A DNA stretch of 64,000 nt from NCBI GenBank assembly GCA_016741995.1, contig JACVCO010000013.1, positions 1 through 64,000 of the forward strand, in the 5' to 3' direction. Origin of the DNA: Hydrogenophaga sp. (lineage in GTDB: Bacteria > Pseudomonadota > Gammaproteobacteria > Burkholderiales > Burkholderiaceae_C). The notes beneath the pieces were generated by a model. The model did no database searches, had not been told where the DNA came from, and worked only from the letters and a program-made list of their open reading frames with translations. The position numbers and the translations under genes were made by a program. Of the stretch, positions 22,229-36,022 are shown piece by piece (position 1 is the stretch's first letter; each line of letters opens with the position of its first letter).

Positions 22229-23258
22229 GCGCGGTCGCGGCCAGCGCGGCGTCGATGGCCGCCAGCAGGCTGGCCGCGCTGGCCACGCCTTGGCCGGCGA
22301 TGTCGAAGGCGGTGCCGTGGTCGGGGCTGGTGCGCACCAGGGGCAGCCCCAGCGTGGTGTTCACGCCGTGCTCCACGCCCAGCAGCTTGACCGGGATCAG
22401 CCCTTGGTCGTGGTACATCGCCACAACCACGTCGAAGGCCCCCTGACGAGCGCGCATGAACACCGTGTCGGGTGGGTGCGGGCCGCTCGCATCGATGCCT
22501 TCGGCGCGCGCCGCGGCCACCGCCGGGGCGATCTGCTCGATTTCCTCGCGCCCGAACAGGCCCCCCTCGCCCGCATGCGGGTTCAGGCCGGCCACCGCGA
22601 TCCGGGGGCGGTCCACGCCAGTGCGCCGGAAATGGGCGTGGGCCATGCGCACCGTCTGCAGCACGCCATCGGTATGCACCGCATCCAGTGCTTCGCGCAG
22701 TGCCAGGTGAATGCTCACCAGCACGGTCGCCAGCCCCGGCGCACTCAGCATCATGCGCACGGGCACCTCGGCGGGAAGCCGGCCGAGGTGCTCGGCCACC
22801 TGCGCCTGCAGCAGTTCGGTGTGGCCTGGAAACGGCTCGCCCGCCGCCGCCAGCGCCTCCTTGTGCAAGGGCGCCGTCACCAGCGCACGGGCCTGGCCGG
22901 CCAGCACCGCGGCGGCACCGGCGCGCACGGCCTGGGCAGCGGCCCGCCCGGCGATCGCGCTGACCACGCCCCAGGCAAGCCGAGGCAGCACCTCCCCCGC
23001 CTGAATCACCGCCACCGACCCTGACGGGCGCGCGGCCCAACCACCGATGTCGTCGAGTTCGGCCAGCACCAGCGCGCCAAGCGCCGACCCGTCGCCGACC
23101 GGCGCGCTCAATCGGGCAGCCCGGTGCAGCGTGGCGACGTCGCCCAACACCACCACCTGCTCACGCAGGTCGGGCCGCTCGCGCAGGGCGCGCAACACGA
23201 TCTCGGGGCCGATGCCCGCGGGATCGCCCATGCTCACGACGACAGGCCGCTGGTTCAT
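22218..23258 (-). CDS. pdxA: 4-hydroxythreonine-4-phosphate dehydrogenase
   Basis: NAD-dependent oxidation and decarboxylation in the DXP-dependent route to pyridoxal phosphate. The 346-residue protein starts [15 protein letters not shown], the family signature, with metal-binding histidines (GHTELLQ and [11 protein letters not shown]). The ATG at 23258 overlaps the Nif3-like stop as ATGA. The [10 protein letters not shown] motif also supports the call. Confidence 0.96.
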   Translation of the reverse strand: MNQRPVVVSMGDPAGIGPEIVLRALRERPDLREQVVVLGDVATLHRAARLSAPVGDGSALGALVLAELDDIGGWAARPSGSVAVIQAGEVLPRLAWGVVSAIAGRAAAQAVRAGAAAVLAGQARALVTAPLHKEALAAAGEPFPGHTELLQAQVAEHLGRLPAEVPVRMMLSAPGLATVLVSIHLALREALDAVHTDGVLQTVRMAHAHFRRTGVDRPRIAVAGLNPHAGEGGLFGREEIEQIAPAVAAARAEGIDASGPHPPDTVFMRARQGAFDVVVAMYHDQGLIPVKLLGVEHGVNTTLGLPLVRTSPDHGTAFDIAGQGVASAASLLAAIDAALAATALSA

Positions 23259-24010
23259 GCGGGGTTGGGAATGTCGATGAAGCGGTGCTCGATGCCCAGT
23301 TCGGCCGCCACCTGCGCGGCCACCGCGGGCGCGCCGTAGCGCTCGCTGGCGTGGTGGCCGCAAGCCAGGTAGGCCACGCCACACTCGCGCGCGTAGTGGG
23401 CCTGGGGCTCGGAGATTTCGCCGGTGATGAAGGCGTCGACACCAGCGGCGATGGCAGCCTCGAAATAGCCTTGCGCTCCGCCGGTGCACAAGCCGATGCG
23501 CGCGACCGGCCGGTCGGACCCGGCCACCAGCGTGACGGCGCGCCCGAGGGCCGATTGAACATGCTCGGCCAGGGCCTGCGCGCTGGCGGGCTCGCGCCGG
23601 CCGATGAAGCCCAGCGACTGCTCACCGAAGCGGGCTCCATCCTCCAAAGCGATGCCCAGCACACGCGCCAGTTGTGCGTTGTTGCCCAGCACGGGGTGGG
23701 CGTCCAGCGGGAGGTGATAGGCGAAGAGGTTGATGTCGTGCGCCAGCAGGCGCGCCAGGCGCTGCTTCATCCAGCCGGTCACCCGGCCATCCTGCCCGCG
23801 CCAGAACAGGCCGTGATGCACCACGATGGCGTCGGCCCTGGCTTCGATGGCGGCATCGATGAGCGCGCGGCTGGCGGTCACGCCGCTGATCAAGCGCCGC
23901 ACTTCCGCGCGCCCTTCCACCTGCAGGCCATTGGGCCCGTAATCCTTGAAGGCGGCGGGTTGCAGCAAGGCGTCGAAGGCGCGATCGAGCGCGTCGCGGG
24001 TGGTGCTCAT
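23255..24010 (-). CDS. Nif3-like dinuclear metal centre protein (YbgI family)
   Basis: A 251-residue protein of the Nif3/YbgI family, toroid-forming with a two-metal site. GTP cyclohydrolase I type 2-like activity has been proposed for some members, but the function is unsettled. Metal ligands are seen in VVHHGLFW, the LPLDAHP loop and the C-terminal GHHASERYG. The ATG at 24010 is chosen; a longer frame adds 17 unconserved residues. It is translationally coupled to pdxA and divergent from the DegS-like gene. Confidence 0.92.
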   Translation of the reverse strand: MSTTRDALDRAFDALLQPAAFKDYGPNGLQVEGRAEVRRLISGVTASRALIDAAIEARADAIVVHHGLFWRGQDGRVTGWMKQRLARLLAHDINLFAYHLPLDAHPVLGNNAQLARVLGIALEDGARFGEQSLGFIGRREPASAQALAEHVQSALGRAVTLVAGSDRPVARIGLCTGGAQGYFEAAIAAGVDAFITGEISEPQAHYARECGVAYLACGHHASERYGAPAVAAQVAAELGIEHRFIDIPNPA

Positions 24011-24102
24011 GGCGGGCGAAAGGCTTGAAAACGGCATTCTGACAGCCACTGCGGCGCACACGGATGCAGGACAATCCGTGCTTTCATTCCCGCCGTCGCC
24101 GC

Positions 24103-25260
<1,158 letters not shown>

Positions 25261-25284
25261 GGCCCCGGGCCCGCAGGTCGTTGG

Positions 25285-26085
25285 TCAGGCGGCGGGTTTC
25301 TCGCCCGCTTCCTCGCTCTCGTCTTCCTTGCGGGTGTTCTTCAGGAAGATCTGCGCACCCCAGATGCCCAGCTCGTAGAGCACGCACATGGGCACGGCCA
25401 GCGCGAGCTGGGAAATCACATCCGGCGGCGTGACGACGGCCGCGATGATGAAGGCGATGACGATGAAGTAGCCGCGGAAATCCTTGAGCTTCTGCACCGA
25501 CACCATGCCCATCTTCACCAGCAGCACCACCACGATGGGCACCTGGAAGGCGAGCCCGAACGCGAGGTACAGGCCCAGGATGGCCTCGACGTAGGAGGCG
25601 ATGTCGGGTGTCGCGGCCACGCTGGCGGGCGTGAACTTCTGGATGAACGCGAACATCTTGTCGAGCACGAAGAACTGCACGAACGCGATGCCCAGGTAGG
25701 CCAGCAGGCTGCCCAGGAAGATCAGCGGCACGGCGAAACGCTTCTCGTGGCGGTACAGGCCAGGCGCGATGAAGGACCAGAGCTGGTACATCCACCAGGG
25801 CAGCGACAGCAGCACGGCCGCCATGGCCAGCACCTTCAGCGGCACAAAGAACGGCGAGAACACGCCCACCGCAATGAGGCGCGCATCGGGGGGCATGTGG
25901 GCGCGGATCGGCACCGCGATGAGATCGATCAGCCCTGCCGGGCCGGGCCACACGGCCAGCAAGGCCATGCACACGGCCAGCCCGATGACGCTGTAAAGCA
26001 AGCGATCGCGCAGCTCCTTCAGGTGCTGCACGAACGGTTGTTCGGTGCCGGCGAGCTCGTCGGCGGAATCGGGCTTGTCGGACAT
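25285..26085 (-). CDS. tatC: Twin-arginine translocase subunit TatC
   Basis: The receptor for twin-arginine signal peptides in the Tat export system for folded proteins. It is 266 residues long with six membrane segments. It opens with the conserved FVQHLKELRDRLL cytoplasmic region, which contacts the RR motif. The ATG at 26085 shares a base with the tatB stop (TGATG). Last gene of the long minus-strand block; it ends 24 bp from the convergent protease gene. Confidence 0.97.
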   Translation of the reverse strand: MSDKPDSADELAGTEQPFVQHLKELRDRLLYSVIGLAVCMALLAVWPGPAGLIDLIAVPIRAHMPPDARLIAVGVFSPFFVPLKVLAMAAVLLSLPWWMYQLWSFIAPGLYRHEKRFAVPLIFLGSLLAYLGIAFVQFFVLDKMFAFIQKFTPASVAATPDIASYVEAILGLYLAFGLAFQVPIVVVLLVKMGMVSVQKLKDFRGYFIVIAFIIAAVVTPPDVISQLALAVPMCVLYELGIWGAQIFLKNTRKEDESEEAGEKPAA

Positions 26086-26582
26086 CAGGGCTTGCTGGAC
26101 GGGCGGGGCCGGAAGCGGGCCACGCGGGCGGCACCGGACTGGGTGCGCGTACGAACACCGGCGCGCGACTTGAACCACTGCGGCACGGCCTTCTGCTTCA
26201 GGCGGAAGTTCTTTTTCGGGTGCTTGTAGACCGGGAACACCGGTTGCCCGATGGACCGCAGCGCATCGGCCTCGGTGGGCTCACGCAAGGGATCATCGAG
26301 CCCGGCGGTGGCCTCGGACCACGATTTCTCGAAATCGCCGGCACCGGACTCGACGGAGGACTGCACATCGCGCGCCGCGTTCTCCACCGAGTCCTTCATC
26401 TTCTTGAGCTCATCAAGCTCCATCGACCGGTTCACCTCGGCCTTCACGTCGGCCACATAACGCTGCGCCTTGCCCAGCAGAGTGCCGACCGTGCGCGCCA
26501 CGCGCGGCAGTTTCTCCGGGCCGATGACGACGAGCGCCACCGCGCCGATGAGCGCCAGTTTGGAAATGCCGAGGTCGATCAT
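26085..26582 (-). CDS. tatB: Twin-arginine translocase subunit TatB
   Basis: Works with TatC in substrate recognition. It is 165 residues long: a short N-terminal membrane helix ([26 protein letters not shown]), the conserved Glu and GPEKLPR hinge, then an amphipathic helix and a long polar tail rich in basic residues. The length and the position between tatA and tatC distinguish it from TatA. Confidence 0.96.
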   Translation of the reverse strand: MIDLGISKLALIGAVALVVIGPEKLPRVARTVGTLLGKAQRYVADVKAEVNRSMELDELKKMKDSVENAARDVQSSVESGAGDFEKSWSEATAGLDDPLREPTEADALRSIGQPVFPVYKHPKKNFRLKQKAVPQWFKSRAGVRTRTQSGAARVARFRPRPSSKP

Positions 26583-26667
26583 GGATCAGTCCCTGCAGAG
26601 ACGGTACGGGGCTGTTGACCAGCCCCGCGTGTCGTCATCGACGAAGAAGGAGGCCGGACAACCGACC

Positions 26668-26910
26668 TCAGCTCTTCTGCTTGGCCTCGACGTCGATCGT
26701 GCCCTTGTCGGCCGCGCTGTTCTGCGTGACCTGCGGGGCCTGACCGGCCGGCGTGTCAGCGGCGCTTTGGCCACCGTCTTTCACGCCGTCCTTGAAGCCC
26801 TTGACGGCACCGCCGAGATCGGAGCCGAGGTTCTTGAGCTTCTTGGTGCCAAAAACCATGACCACGATCAGCAGCACGATCAGCCAGTGCCAGATGGAAA
26901 ACGTACCCAT
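26668..26910 (-). CDS. tatA: Twin-arginine translocase subunit TatA
   Basis: The pore-forming Tat component. It is 80 residues long with an N-terminal membrane helix ([24 protein letters not shown]), the FGTKKL hinge, an amphipathic helix ([15 protein letters not shown]) and a short polar tail. A ribosome-binding site CTGGAG lies 8 nt upstream. tatA precedes tatB by 85 bp, a stretch in which no feature is seen. Confidence 0.96.
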   Translation of the reverse strand: MGTFSIWHWLIVLLIVVMVFGTKKLKNLGSDLGGAVKGFKDGVKDGGQSAADTPAGQAPQVTQNSAADKGTIDVEAKQKS

Positions 26911-26976
26911 GTCAATCTCCAGAGAGGGTGGGGAGAGCGCTCGCGCAATCCTGGGATTCTAAGGCCCGACCAAGGT

Positions 26977-27339
26977 TCAACCGCGCAGCCATGGGCGAGG
27001 GCCGCCCATGACGTGGATGTGCAGGTGCTGCACCTCTTGCCCGCCTTCGGCACCGGTGTTGCACACGATGCGAAACCCGCCTTCGGGATAAGGATTGCAG
27101 CCCTGCTCCAGCGCCAGGCGCGGCGCCAGCGTGAGCATGCGGCCCATGAGGCGTTCGTGCTCGGGACCGACCTGGGCCATGGACGCAATGTGCTGCTTGG
27201 GCACCATGAGGAAATGCACGGGCGCCCAGGGGTTGATGTCGTGGAAAACGAGGATGTCGTCGTCCTCGTGGACCTTCTTCGACGGGATCTGGCCCGCGAC
27301 GATCTTGCAGAAGATGCAGTTGGGGTCGTGTGCGCTCAT
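26977..27339 (-). CDS. hinT: HIT family nucleotide hydrolase (HinT-like)
   Basis: A purine nucleoside phosphoramidase of the histidine-triad superfamily. The 120-residue protein has the triad HLHIHVMGG near residue 105, the metal-independent HinT layout, and an N-terminal CIFCKIVAGQIPSKKV with a CxxC pair. Its physiological substrate is uncertain. It lies 12 bp upstream of the end of the DUF4870-like gene's transcriptional order (that gene is upstream, tatA downstream). Confidence 0.93.
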   Translation of the reverse strand: MSAHDPNCIFCKIVAGQIPSKKVHEDDDILVFHDINPWAPVHFLMVPKQHIASMAQVGPEHERLMGRMLTLAPRLALEQGCNPYPEGGFRIVCNTGAEGGQEVQHLHIHVMGGPRPWLRG

Positions 27340-27351
27340 GGGTTCAGCGGG

Positions 27352-27741
27352 TTATCGCGGCATGGGCCGGTTGTCATTCATGCCCACCATGCCCTTGACG
27401 ATGCGGTAGAGGAACCAGATCGAGATCAGGCCCCAGGCGATCCAGCCCGGCACGAAGAACAGGAACCACAGTGGCGCCGTGACGAGGTAGAGGATGGCGG
27501 CCCAGATCACCGAGCGGATGCGCCATGAGAAATGGCTGGCCTGCCAGGTGCCCTCGGCATCGCCTTTCTTCACCAGATCGATCACGAGCGCCACGATCAG
27601 CAGCGCCACGCCGGGTTGCGCGCCGGGCAGCACCGCGCCCACCGCCACGATGAGGTGCAGGATGTAGCTGAGCCAGCCCACGCTCTTGAGCGACTGGGCC
27701 TTCTCGCTGTCGGTGGTTTCCACGTCGATCACATCGGGCAT
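27352..27741 (-). CDS. Small polytopic membrane protein (DUF4870-like)
   Basis: A 129-residue protein with about three to four hydrophobic segments (LSYILHLIVAVGAVLPG; VALLIVALVIDLV; VIWAAILYLVTAPLWFLFFVPGWIAWGLISIWFLY). It resembles DUF4870-type membrane proteins of unknown role. The ATG at 27741 is fixed by AAAGGAG 5 nt upstream, just past the hisE stop. Its place between hisE and hinT recurs in Comamonadaceae, but nothing links it to histidine synthesis. Confidence 0.85.
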   Translation of the reverse strand: MPDVIDVETTDSEKAQSLKSVGWLSYILHLIVAVGAVLPGAQPGVALLIVALVIDLVKKGDAEGTWQASHFSWRIRSVIWAAILYLVTAPLWFLFFVPGWIAWGLISIWFLYRIVKGMVGMNDNRPMPR

Positions 27742-27755
27742 GGCCGCTCCTTTGA

Positions 27756-28124
27756 TCATTCCTTGGCTTCGCGTGCCTGCGCCTTGCGCAGGGCCTTCTC
27801 TTCCAGGCCGCTCAGGCCCTCGCGGCGCACCAGTTCGGCCACCACGTCGGCGGGGCCAAGCCCATAGTGGGCGAGCGCGATCATGCTGTGAAACCACAAA
27901 TCGGCGGTTTCGTTCACGAGTTTCTGGCGGTCCCCGCCGTGCTCGAGGTCCTTGGCGGCCATCACGGCCTCGGTGGCTTCCTCACCGATCTTCTTGAGGA
28001 AGGCATCGGGGCCCTTGTGCAGCAGGCGCGCGACGTAGCTCTTCTCGGGATCGCCGCCGTTGGCCGGTTTGCGGCTTTCGATCACGGCGGCCAGGCGGGC
28101 CAGATCGTCGGTGCTGCGGGTCAT
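27756..28124 (-). CDS. hisE: Phosphoribosyl-ATP pyrophosphohydrolase
   Basis: Second step of histidine synthesis: removes pyrophosphate from phosphoribosyl-ATP. The 122-residue all-alpha MazG-fold protein has the metal-binding GEEATE and NETADLWFH motifs. It is separate from hisI here, unlike the HisIE fusion of enterobacteria. 4 bp separate it from hisI. Confidence 0.96.
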   Translation of the reverse strand: MTRSTDDLARLAAVIESRKPANGGDPEKSYVARLLHKGPDAFLKKIGEEATEAVMAAKDLEHGGDRQKLVNETADLWFHSMIALAHYGLGPADVVAELVRREGLSGLEEKALRKAQAREAKE

Positions 28125-28128
28125 GGTG

Positions 28129-28517
28129 TCATTTGTAGATGGATTCGGGGTCTTTCAAGACCGGCTCGACGGTGTGCCACGCGCCATTGTCATACCGCTG
28201 GAAGAAGCAGCTGTGACGGCCGGTGTGACAGGCGATGCCGGGTTCGTGCCCGAGCTGCGTGACCTTGAGCAGCACGACGTCGTTGTCGCAATCGAGGCGA
28301 ATGTCGTGCACGGTCTGCACGTGGCCGGACTCCTCGCCCTTGAACCAGAGCTTGCCGCGCGAGCGGCTGTAGTACACGGCGCGGCCGAGCTCGGCCGTTT
28401 TTTGCAGCGCCTCGCGGTTCATCCAGGCGAACATGAGCACGTCGCCGCTGGCGGCTTCCTGGGCGATCACGGGCACCAGCCCCTGTTCGTCCCACTTCAC
28501 GGCGTCGAGCCAGTCCA

Positions 28518-28521
<4 letters not shown>
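28129..28521 (-). CDS. hisI: Phosphoribosyl-AMP cyclohydrolase
   Basis: Third step: opens the adenine ring of phosphoribosyl-AMP. It is 130 residues long with the zinc-site cysteines and Mg-binding aspartates in [12 protein letters not shown] and [13 protein letters not shown]. The start overlaps the hisF stop (ATGA). Confidence 0.96.
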
Positions 28522-29297
<776 letters not shown>

Positions 29298-29300
29298 GCC

Positions 29301-30041
29301 TTATCCGTTCAGCTCGTCGGCGAGCTTCTGCGCGGCCTCGAAGTCGAGATCGCCGCTGTAGATGGAACGCCCGCAGATCACGCCCTCGACGCCTTCGTCT
29401 TCCACCGCACACAGCTTGCGGATGTCGTCGAGGTTGGACAGACCGCCCGACGCGATGACCGGGATGGACAGCGACTGCGCGAGTTTGACCGTGGCTTCGA
29501 TGTTGATGCCGGTGAGCATGCCGTCGCGGCCGATGTCGGTGTAGATGACGGATTCGACGCCGTAGTCCTCGAACTTCTTGGCCAGGTCGACCACCTCGTG
29601 GCCGGTGAGCTTGCTCCAGCCGTCGGTGGCGACCTTGCCGTCCTTGGCGTCGAGGCCGACGATGATGTGGCCGCCGAAGGCGGTGCAGGCGTCCTGCAGG
29701 AAGCCGGGGTTCTTCACCGCGGCGGTGCCGATGATCACGTAGCGCAGGCCGGCGTCGAGGTAGCGCTCGATGGTGTCGAGGTCGCGAATGCCGCCGCCGA
29801 GTTGGACGTCCACCTCGCTGCCGATTTCCTTGAGGATGGCGCGGATGGCTTGCTCGTTCTTCGGCTTGCCCGCGAAGGCGCCGTTGAGATCGACCAGGTG
29901 CACGCGGCGCGCGCCCTTGTCGACCCAGTTGCGCGCCATGGCGGCGGGGTCTTCGCTGAACACCGTGGATTGGTCCATGTCGCCCTGCTTGAGGCGAACG
30001 CATTGGCCGTCCTTGAGATCGATGGCGGGAATCAGCAGCAT
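29301..30041 (-). CDS. hisA: ProFAR isomerase
   Basis: Amadori-type isomerisation of ProFAR to PRFAR, the fourth step of the pathway, in a (beta/alpha)8 barrel. The 246-residue protein begins [17 protein letters not shown] with the catalytic Asp8; the second is in [10 protein letters not shown] (about 130). The ATG at 30041 is preferred over a longer frame, which adds unconserved sequence. 19 bp after hisH. Confidence 0.97.
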   Translation of the reverse strand: MLLIPAIDLKDGQCVRLKQGDMDQSTVFSEDPAAMARNWVDKGARRVHLVDLNGAFAGKPKNEQAIRAILKEIGSEVDVQLGGGIRDLDTIERYLDAGLRYVIIGTAAVKNPGFLQDACTAFGGHIIVGLDAKDGKVATDGWSKLTGHEVVDLAKKFEDYGVESVIYTDIGRDGMLTGINIEATVKLAQSLSIPVIASGGLSNLDDIRKLCAVEDEGVEGVICGRSIYSGDLDFEAAQKLADELNG

Positions 30042-30060
30042 GGTCGATGCGGGCGCGAGG

Positions 30061-30720
30061 TCAGGGGTTCCAGGAAAGGAAATTGCGGTAGAGCGCCAGA
30101 CCCTGGTCGGCGCTCTTCTCGGGGTGAAACTGGGTCGCAAAAATGTTATCGCGCGCCACCGCGGCTGCAAAGCGCCCGCCGTAGTCGCATTCGCCGCTCA
30201 CGTGTTCGGTGCGCGCGGGTGCGGCGTGGAAACTGTGCACGAAATAGAAGTAGGCGCCGTCGGGCACGCCCGCCCACACCGGGTGCGTGTGGCGGCCGAG
30301 CGCATGGAACACGCGGTTCCAGCCCATCTGCGGCACCTTGAACCGGCTGCCATCGCGCTGCACGCGGCCTTCGAGCCGGAACCGGCGCACATCGCCGGGA
30401 AACAGGCCCAGGCCATCGGATGGCCCTTCTTCGCTGCGATCGAGCAGCATCTGCATGCCCACGCAGACGCCGAACAAGGGTTTGTTCGCGCAAGCGTGCA
30501 ACACGGCTTCCTTCAGGCCCGACGCGGCCAGCGCGCGCATGCAGTCGCCCATGTGGCCCTGGCCGGGCAGCACCACGCGCTCGGCGGCCATCACGTCCTC
30601 GGCGCGCTGGGTGACGATGACTTCGACACCACTGCCGCGCGCGGCGTGCAGCACCGCCTGCGAAACCGAGCGCAGGTTTCCGCTTTCGTAGTCGACGACC
30701 GCGACCGTTCTGGCTTTCAT
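30061..30720 (-). CDS. hisH: Imidazole glycerol phosphate synthase, glutaminase subunit
   Basis: A class I glutamine amidotransferase supplying ammonia to HisF. It is 219 residues long. The nucleophile Cys is in GVCVGMQ (most homologues have GxCLGMQ), with the His/Glu pair in QFHPEKS. The ATG at 30720 matches the family's MKxxxVAVVDYxxGN start; a TTG at 30735 is less likely. It follows hisB by 19 bp. Confidence 0.96.
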   Translation of the reverse strand: MKARTVAVVDYESGNLRSVSQAVLHAARGSGVEVIVTQRAEDVMAAERVVLPGQGHMGDCMRALAASGLKEAVLHACANKPLFGVCVGMQMLLDRSEEGPSDGLGLFPGDVRRFRLEGRVQRDGSRFKVPQMGWNRVFHALGRHTHPVWAGVPDGAYFYFVHSFHAAPARTEHVSGECDYGGRFAAAVARDNIFATQFHPEKSADQGLALYRNFLSWNP

Positions 30721-30739
30721 CGCACGCAGCAGCAAACGC

Positions 30740-31369
30740 TCAGAGCGAGCCTTTGGTGGAAGGAATCGCGTCGCCCAGGCGCGGGTCGCGCTCGAGCGCC
30801 ATGCGAACGGCGCGCGCGAAGGCCTTGAACACCGTTTCGGCCTGGTGGTGCGCGTTCTCGCCGTGCAGGTTGTCGATGTGCAGCGTGACGGCCGCGTGGT
30901 TCACGAAGCCCTGGAAGAACTCGTAGGTGAGCTGGGTGTCGAAGCCGCCGATCATGCCGGCCTTGAAGGGCACGCGCATGTGCAGGCCGGGGCGGCCGGA
31001 GAAATCGATCACCACGCGCGAGAGGGCTTCGTCGAGCGGCACATAGGCGTGGCCATAGCGGCGGATGCCCTTCTTGTCGCCCACGGCCTGGGCAAAGGCC
31101 TGGCCCAGGGTGATGCCCACGTCTTCCACGGTGTGGTGGCCATCGATGTGCAGGTCGCCCTGAGCGGCGATTTCCAGATCGATGAGGCCGTGGCGCGCGA
31201 TCTGGTCGAGCATGTGGTCGAAAAAGCCGATGCCCGTGGAGAGCACGGCCACACCGGTGCCGTCGAGATTGAGGCGCACGCCGATGCGGGTCTCGCTGGT
31301 GTTGCGCTGCACCTGGGCGGCGCGGTCACCGGGGCCCGGGGTGGGGAAAACGGGCGTCGGGGTCGTCAT
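30740..31369 (-). CDS. hisB: Imidazoleglycerol-phosphate dehydratase
   Basis: Mn-dependent dehydration of imidazole glycerol phosphate. The 209-residue protein is the dehydratase domain only, with metal-site histidines in DGHHTVED and ENAHHQAE; the phosphatase domain fused in E. coli HisB is absent, so histidinol phosphatase must be a separate gene elsewhere. It overlaps the hisC stop by 4 nt. Confidence 0.96.
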   Translation of the reverse strand: MTTPTPVFPTPGPGDRAAQVQRNTSETRIGVRLNLDGTGVAVLSTGIGFFDHMLDQIARHGLIDLEIAAQGDLHIDGHHTVEDVGITLGQAFAQAVGDKKGIRRYGHAYVPLDEALSRVVIDFSGRPGLHMRVPFKAGMIGGFDTQLTYEFFQGFVNHAAVTLHIDNLHGENAHHQAETVFKAFARAVRMALERDPRLGDAIPSTKGSL

Positions 31370-32466
31370 AGGGCGGTCTGCAGGGCGCGGAGGAGCTGGG
31401 CGTTCTCGTCGGGGGTGCCCACCGTGAGCCGCAGACACTGGGCCAGCAGCGGGTGCATTGTAGAAACATTCTTCACCAGCACGCGTTGCGCCTTCAGGGC
31501 CTCGAAGCAGGCCTTCGCGTCGGGCACGCGCACCAGCACCATGTTGGCCTGGCTGGGAAACGGCGTCACGCCGGGCAGCTTCGCCAGCGCTTCGAGCAGC
31601 AGGCCGCGCTGCTCGCGGATCTGCGCGGCCTGGTCGGCGAACACGGCGGCGTGTTCGAGCGCGAACAGCGCGCATTCGGCGTTGAGCACGCTCACGTTGT
31701 AGGGCGGGCGCAGCTTGTCGATCTCGCGCACGATGGCTTGCGGGCCCACGAGGTAGCCGATGCGCACACCCGCCAGGCCGAACTTGGAGAGCGTGCGCAT
31801 GAGCAGCACGTGCGCATTGGCCTCGGGGTGGGCGCGCATCTCGTCGAGCCAGGTGCGGCTGGAGAACGGCTGGTAGGCCTCGTCGATCACCACCAGGCCG
31901 CCGAAGGTGGCGGCTTCAGCGATGAGGCGGCGGATGGTGGCCGCGTCCCACAGGTTGGCCGTGGGGTTGTTGGGGTAGGCCAGGTAGGTGATGGCAGGCC
32001 GGTGCGCGCGCATTGCGGCGAGCATGGCAGCCTCGTCGAGCTCGAAGTTGGCGGTGAGCGGCACGCCATGGAACGCCAGGCCTTGCAACTGCGCGCTCAT
32101 CGCATACATCACGAACCCGGGCAGCGGCGCCAGCACGCTGGCACCGGGCAGATCGCAGCCCATGGCGACCAGCGAGATCAGCTCGTCGGAGCCGTTGCCC
32201 AGCATGAGCGCGTGGCCAGCAGGCAGGTTGATGTGGCGCTCCAGCGCGCGCTTGAGTTCGTCAACGCGCGCACCGGGGTAGCGGTTGATGGCCACCGCGC
32301 CCAGGCGGCGGCCCAGTTCGGCCTGCAGCGGCAACGGCAACGCGAAGGGGTTTTCCATCGCATCGAGCTTGAGCATGCCGGCGGAATCCTGCACCGCGTA
32401 GGCGTGCATGGACTGCACGTCCTGGCGGATACGGGCCATGGGGTTGGCGTTCAAAGGGCTGTTCAT
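31366..32466 (-). CDS. hisC: Histidinol-phosphate aminotransferase
   Basis: A PLP-dependent class II aminotransferase converting imidazole acetol phosphate to histidinol phosphate. It is 366 residues long with the PLP lysine in [24 protein letters not shown] near the middle and VIDEAYQPF. The ATG at 32466 overlaps the hisD stop (ATGA). An open frame continues upstream through hisD but in a different frame, so there is no fusion. Confidence 0.97.
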   Translation of the reverse strand: MNSPLNANPMARIRQDVQSMHAYAVQDSAGMLKLDAMENPFALPLPLQAELGRRLGAVAINRYPGARVDELKRALERHINLPAGHALMLGNGSDELISLVAMGCDLPGASVLAPLPGFVMYAMSAQLQGLAFHGVPLTANFELDEAAMLAAMRAHRPAITYLAYPNNPTANLWDAATIRRLIAEAATFGGLVVIDEAYQPFSSRTWLDEMRAHPEANAHVLLMRTLSKFGLAGVRIGYLVGPQAIVREIDKLRPPYNVSVLNAECALFALEHAAVFADQAAQIREQRGLLLEALAKLPGVTPFPSQANMVLVRVPDAKACFEALKAQRVLVKNVSTMHPLLAQCLRLTVGTPDENAQLLRALQTAL

Positions 32467-33854
32467 CGGGTCTCTCGCATCGGGGGGACTGGCGTCAGGC
32501 GCAACTCGGCGGCACGGGCGTGGGCCTGCAGGCCTTCGCCATAGGCGAGTTCGGCCGCCACGGTGCCCAGCGATTGCGCGCCGGCGGCGCTCACTTCGAT
32601 CAGGCTGCTGCGCTTCTGGAAGTCGTACACCCCCAGCGGCGAGGAAAAACGGGCCGTGCCACTGGTGGGCAGCACGTGGTTGGGGCCGGCGCAATAGTCG
32701 CCCAGGCTTTCGCTGGTGTAGGCGCCCAGGAAGATGGCGCCCGCGTGCTTGAGCAGCGGCTCCCACCGGTGGGGCTCGGCGCTGGACACCTCCAGGTGCT
32801 CGGGCGCGATGCGGTTGCTGATGGCGCAGGCCTCTTCCATGCTGCGCGTGAGGATCAGCGCGCCGCGGTCGTTCAGGCTCTTGGCGATGATGGCCGCGCG
32901 CGGCATGGCGGGCAGCAGGCGCTCGATGGCGGCCTGCACGGCATCGATGTAGGCCGCGTCGGGGCACAGCAGGATGCTCTGCGCAAGCTCGTCGTGTTCG
33001 GCCTGGCTGAACAGGTCCATGGCCACCCACTCGGCCGGTGTGCTGCCATCGGCCAGCACCAGGATCTCGCTCGGGCCGGCGATCATGTCGATGCCCACGG
33101 TGCCGAAGACGCGCTTCTTGGCGCTGGCCACGTAGGCGTTGCCAGGGCCGGTGATCTTGTCGACCTTGGGCACGGTGGCCGTGCCGTAGGCCAGCGCGGC
33201 CACGGCCTGCGCGCCGCCGATGGTGAAGGCGCGGGTGACGCCGGCCACATAAGCCGCGGCCAGCACGAGTTCGTTGCGCTCGCCGCGCGTGGCGGTGGCG
33301 GCACCGCCCTCTGCCCCGCCGGTGGCCACGCTGCCGCGCACCGGCGTGGGCACCACCATGACGATCTCGGGCACACCGGCCACGTGCGCGGGCACGGCGT
33401 TCATGATCAGGCTTGACGGGTAGGCGGCCTTGCCGCCAGGCACGTAGATGCCCACGCGGTCCAGCGGCGTGACCTTCTGGCCCAGCAGGGTGCCGTCCTC
33501 GTCGCGGTAGCTCCAGCCCTCGCCGTTGGCCTTCTTCTGCGCCTCGTGGTAGCGGCGCACGCGCGCGGCGGCGGCTTGCAGGGCCTCGCGCTGCGTCGCG
33601 GGCAGCGCGTCGAAGGCGCGCTTGAAATCGGCCTGGGTGAGTTCGAGTTCGTTCACGCCCGCGGCCCGCAGGCCGTCGAAACGCGCGGTGTACTCCAGCA
33701 CGGCCGCATCGCCGCGCTGCTGCACGTCGGCCAGGATGTCGGCCACCCGCTGCTCGATCGCATGGTCCGCTTCGCTCGACCAATGCAGGCGCTCGGCAAA
33801 GCGCGCCTCGAAATCGGCTTGGGCGGTGGACAGGCGAAGGGGCGTGGCGTTCAT
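32463..33854 (-). CDS. hisD: Histidinol dehydrogenase
   Basis: A zinc enzyme making histidine from histidinol by two NAD-dependent oxidations, the last steps of the pathway. The 463-residue protein shows [27 protein letters not shown] and the EHLEV metal/substrate motif near the C-terminus. The ATG at 33854 overlaps the hisG stop. It is about 20-30 residues longer than E. coli HisD. Confidence 0.97.
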   Translation of the reverse strand: MNATPLRLSTAQADFEARFAERLHWSSEADHAIEQRVADILADVQQRGDAAVLEYTARFDGLRAAGVNELELTQADFKRAFDALPATQREALQAAAARVRRYHEAQKKANGEGWSYRDEDGTLLGQKVTPLDRVGIYVPGGKAAYPSSLIMNAVPAHVAGVPEIVMVVPTPVRGSVATGGAEGGAATATRGERNELVLAAAYVAGVTRAFTIGGAQAVAALAYGTATVPKVDKITGPGNAYVASAKKRVFGTVGIDMIAGPSEILVLADGSTPAEWVAMDLFSQAEHDELAQSILLCPDAAYIDAVQAAIERLLPAMPRAAIIAKSLNDRGALILTRSMEEACAISNRIAPEHLEVSSAEPHRWEPLLKHAGAIFLGAYTSESLGDYCAGPNHVLPTSGTARFSSPLGVYDFQKRSSLIEVSAAGAQSLGTVAAELAYGEGLQAHARAAELRLTPVPPMRETR

Positions 33855-34488
33855 GCGGTCGTGACAGCGCCGGCGAAGGCGTCAATGAGCGGGCGCAGGC
33901 GCGCCTGTTTGAGTTTGAGGGCCGCCTGGTTGACCACCAGGCGCGAGCTGATGTCCATGATGCGCTCGACCTCGACCAGGTTGTTGGCCTTGAGTGTGTT
34001 GCCGGTGGACACGAGGTCGACGATGGCGTCGGCCAGGCCGGTGAGCGGCGCGAGTTCCATGCTGCCGTAGAGCTTGATCAGGTCCACGTGCACGCCCTTG
34101 GCGGCGAAAAATTCGCGTGCGATGGCGGTGTACTTGGTGGCCACGCGCAGGCGCGAGCCCTGGCGCACGGCCGAGGCGTAGTCGAAATCGGCGCGCACGG
34201 CCACGCTCACACGGCAACGCGCGATGTTCAGGTCGAGCGGCTGGTACAGGCCCTGGCCGCCGTGCTCGATCAGCGTGTCCTTGCCGGTCACGCCCAGGTC
34301 GGCGCCGCCGTGTTCCACGTAGGTGGGCACGTCGGTGGCGCGCACCAGCACCACCTGCACGTCGCGCTGGTTGGTCGGCAGGATGAGCTTGCGCGATTTC
34401 TCTGGGTCTTCGAGCACCTCGATGCCCGCGGCGGCGAGCAGCGGCAGGGTCTCGTCAAAGATGCGGCCTTTGGAGAGGGCGAGCGTGA

Positions 34489-34492
<4 letters not shown>
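33851..34492 (-). CDS. hisG: ATP phosphoribosyltransferase, short form
   Basis: The first committed step: condenses ATP with PRPP. At 213 residues this is the short HisG, which lacks the C-terminal regulatory domain (about 80 residues) of the long form and needs the HisZ subunit for activity and feedback by histidine. The PRPP-binding stretch is [14 protein letters not shown]. hisZ is not in this window; in related genomes it lies near purA. It overlaps the murA stop by 4 nt. Confidence 0.96.
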
Positions 34493-35769
<1,277 letters not shown>

Positions 35770-35776
35770 GCGTGGG

Positions 35777-36022
35777 TCAGGCTTGCGCGGCCCATTCGGC
35801 CGGCGTGAGGGTTTTCATCGACAGCGCGTGCACCTCGTCGGTGTGCATGCGCTGCCCCAGCGTGGCGTACACCGCCTGGTGGCGCTGGATGGCGCGCTTG
35901 CCTTCGAAGGCGGGCGAGACGATGACGGCCGACCAGTGACGGCCATCGCCCGTGACTTCGAGGTGCTCGCAGGGCAGCCCGGCGGCGATGAGGGTTTGCA
36001 GTTGTTCGGCGTTCATGGGCAT
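35777..36022 (-). CDS. ibaG: BolA family protein IbaG
   Basis: An 81-residue BolA-type protein; family members bind [2Fe-2S] clusters with monothiol glutaredoxins, and IbaG is linked to iron-sulfur or acid-stress physiology. The core [14 protein letters not shown] near the C-terminus and HQAVYATLG are typical. The position before murA is the conserved ibaG-murA pairing. The ATG at 36022 shares a base with the upstream permease stop (TGATG); the ATG at 36016 is also possible. Confidence 0.92.
   Translation of the reverse strand: MPMNAEQLQTLIAAGLPCEHLEVTGDGRHWSAVIVSPAFEGKRAIQRHQAVYATLGQRMHTDEVHALSMKTLTPAEWAAQA

Noticed and set aside
31366-33885. Apparent 839-residue HisC with a large N-terminal extension, as if fused to another protein
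   Set aside because: The extension is hisD read in a wrong frame. The real hisC starts at 32466 with the usual ATGA overlap.
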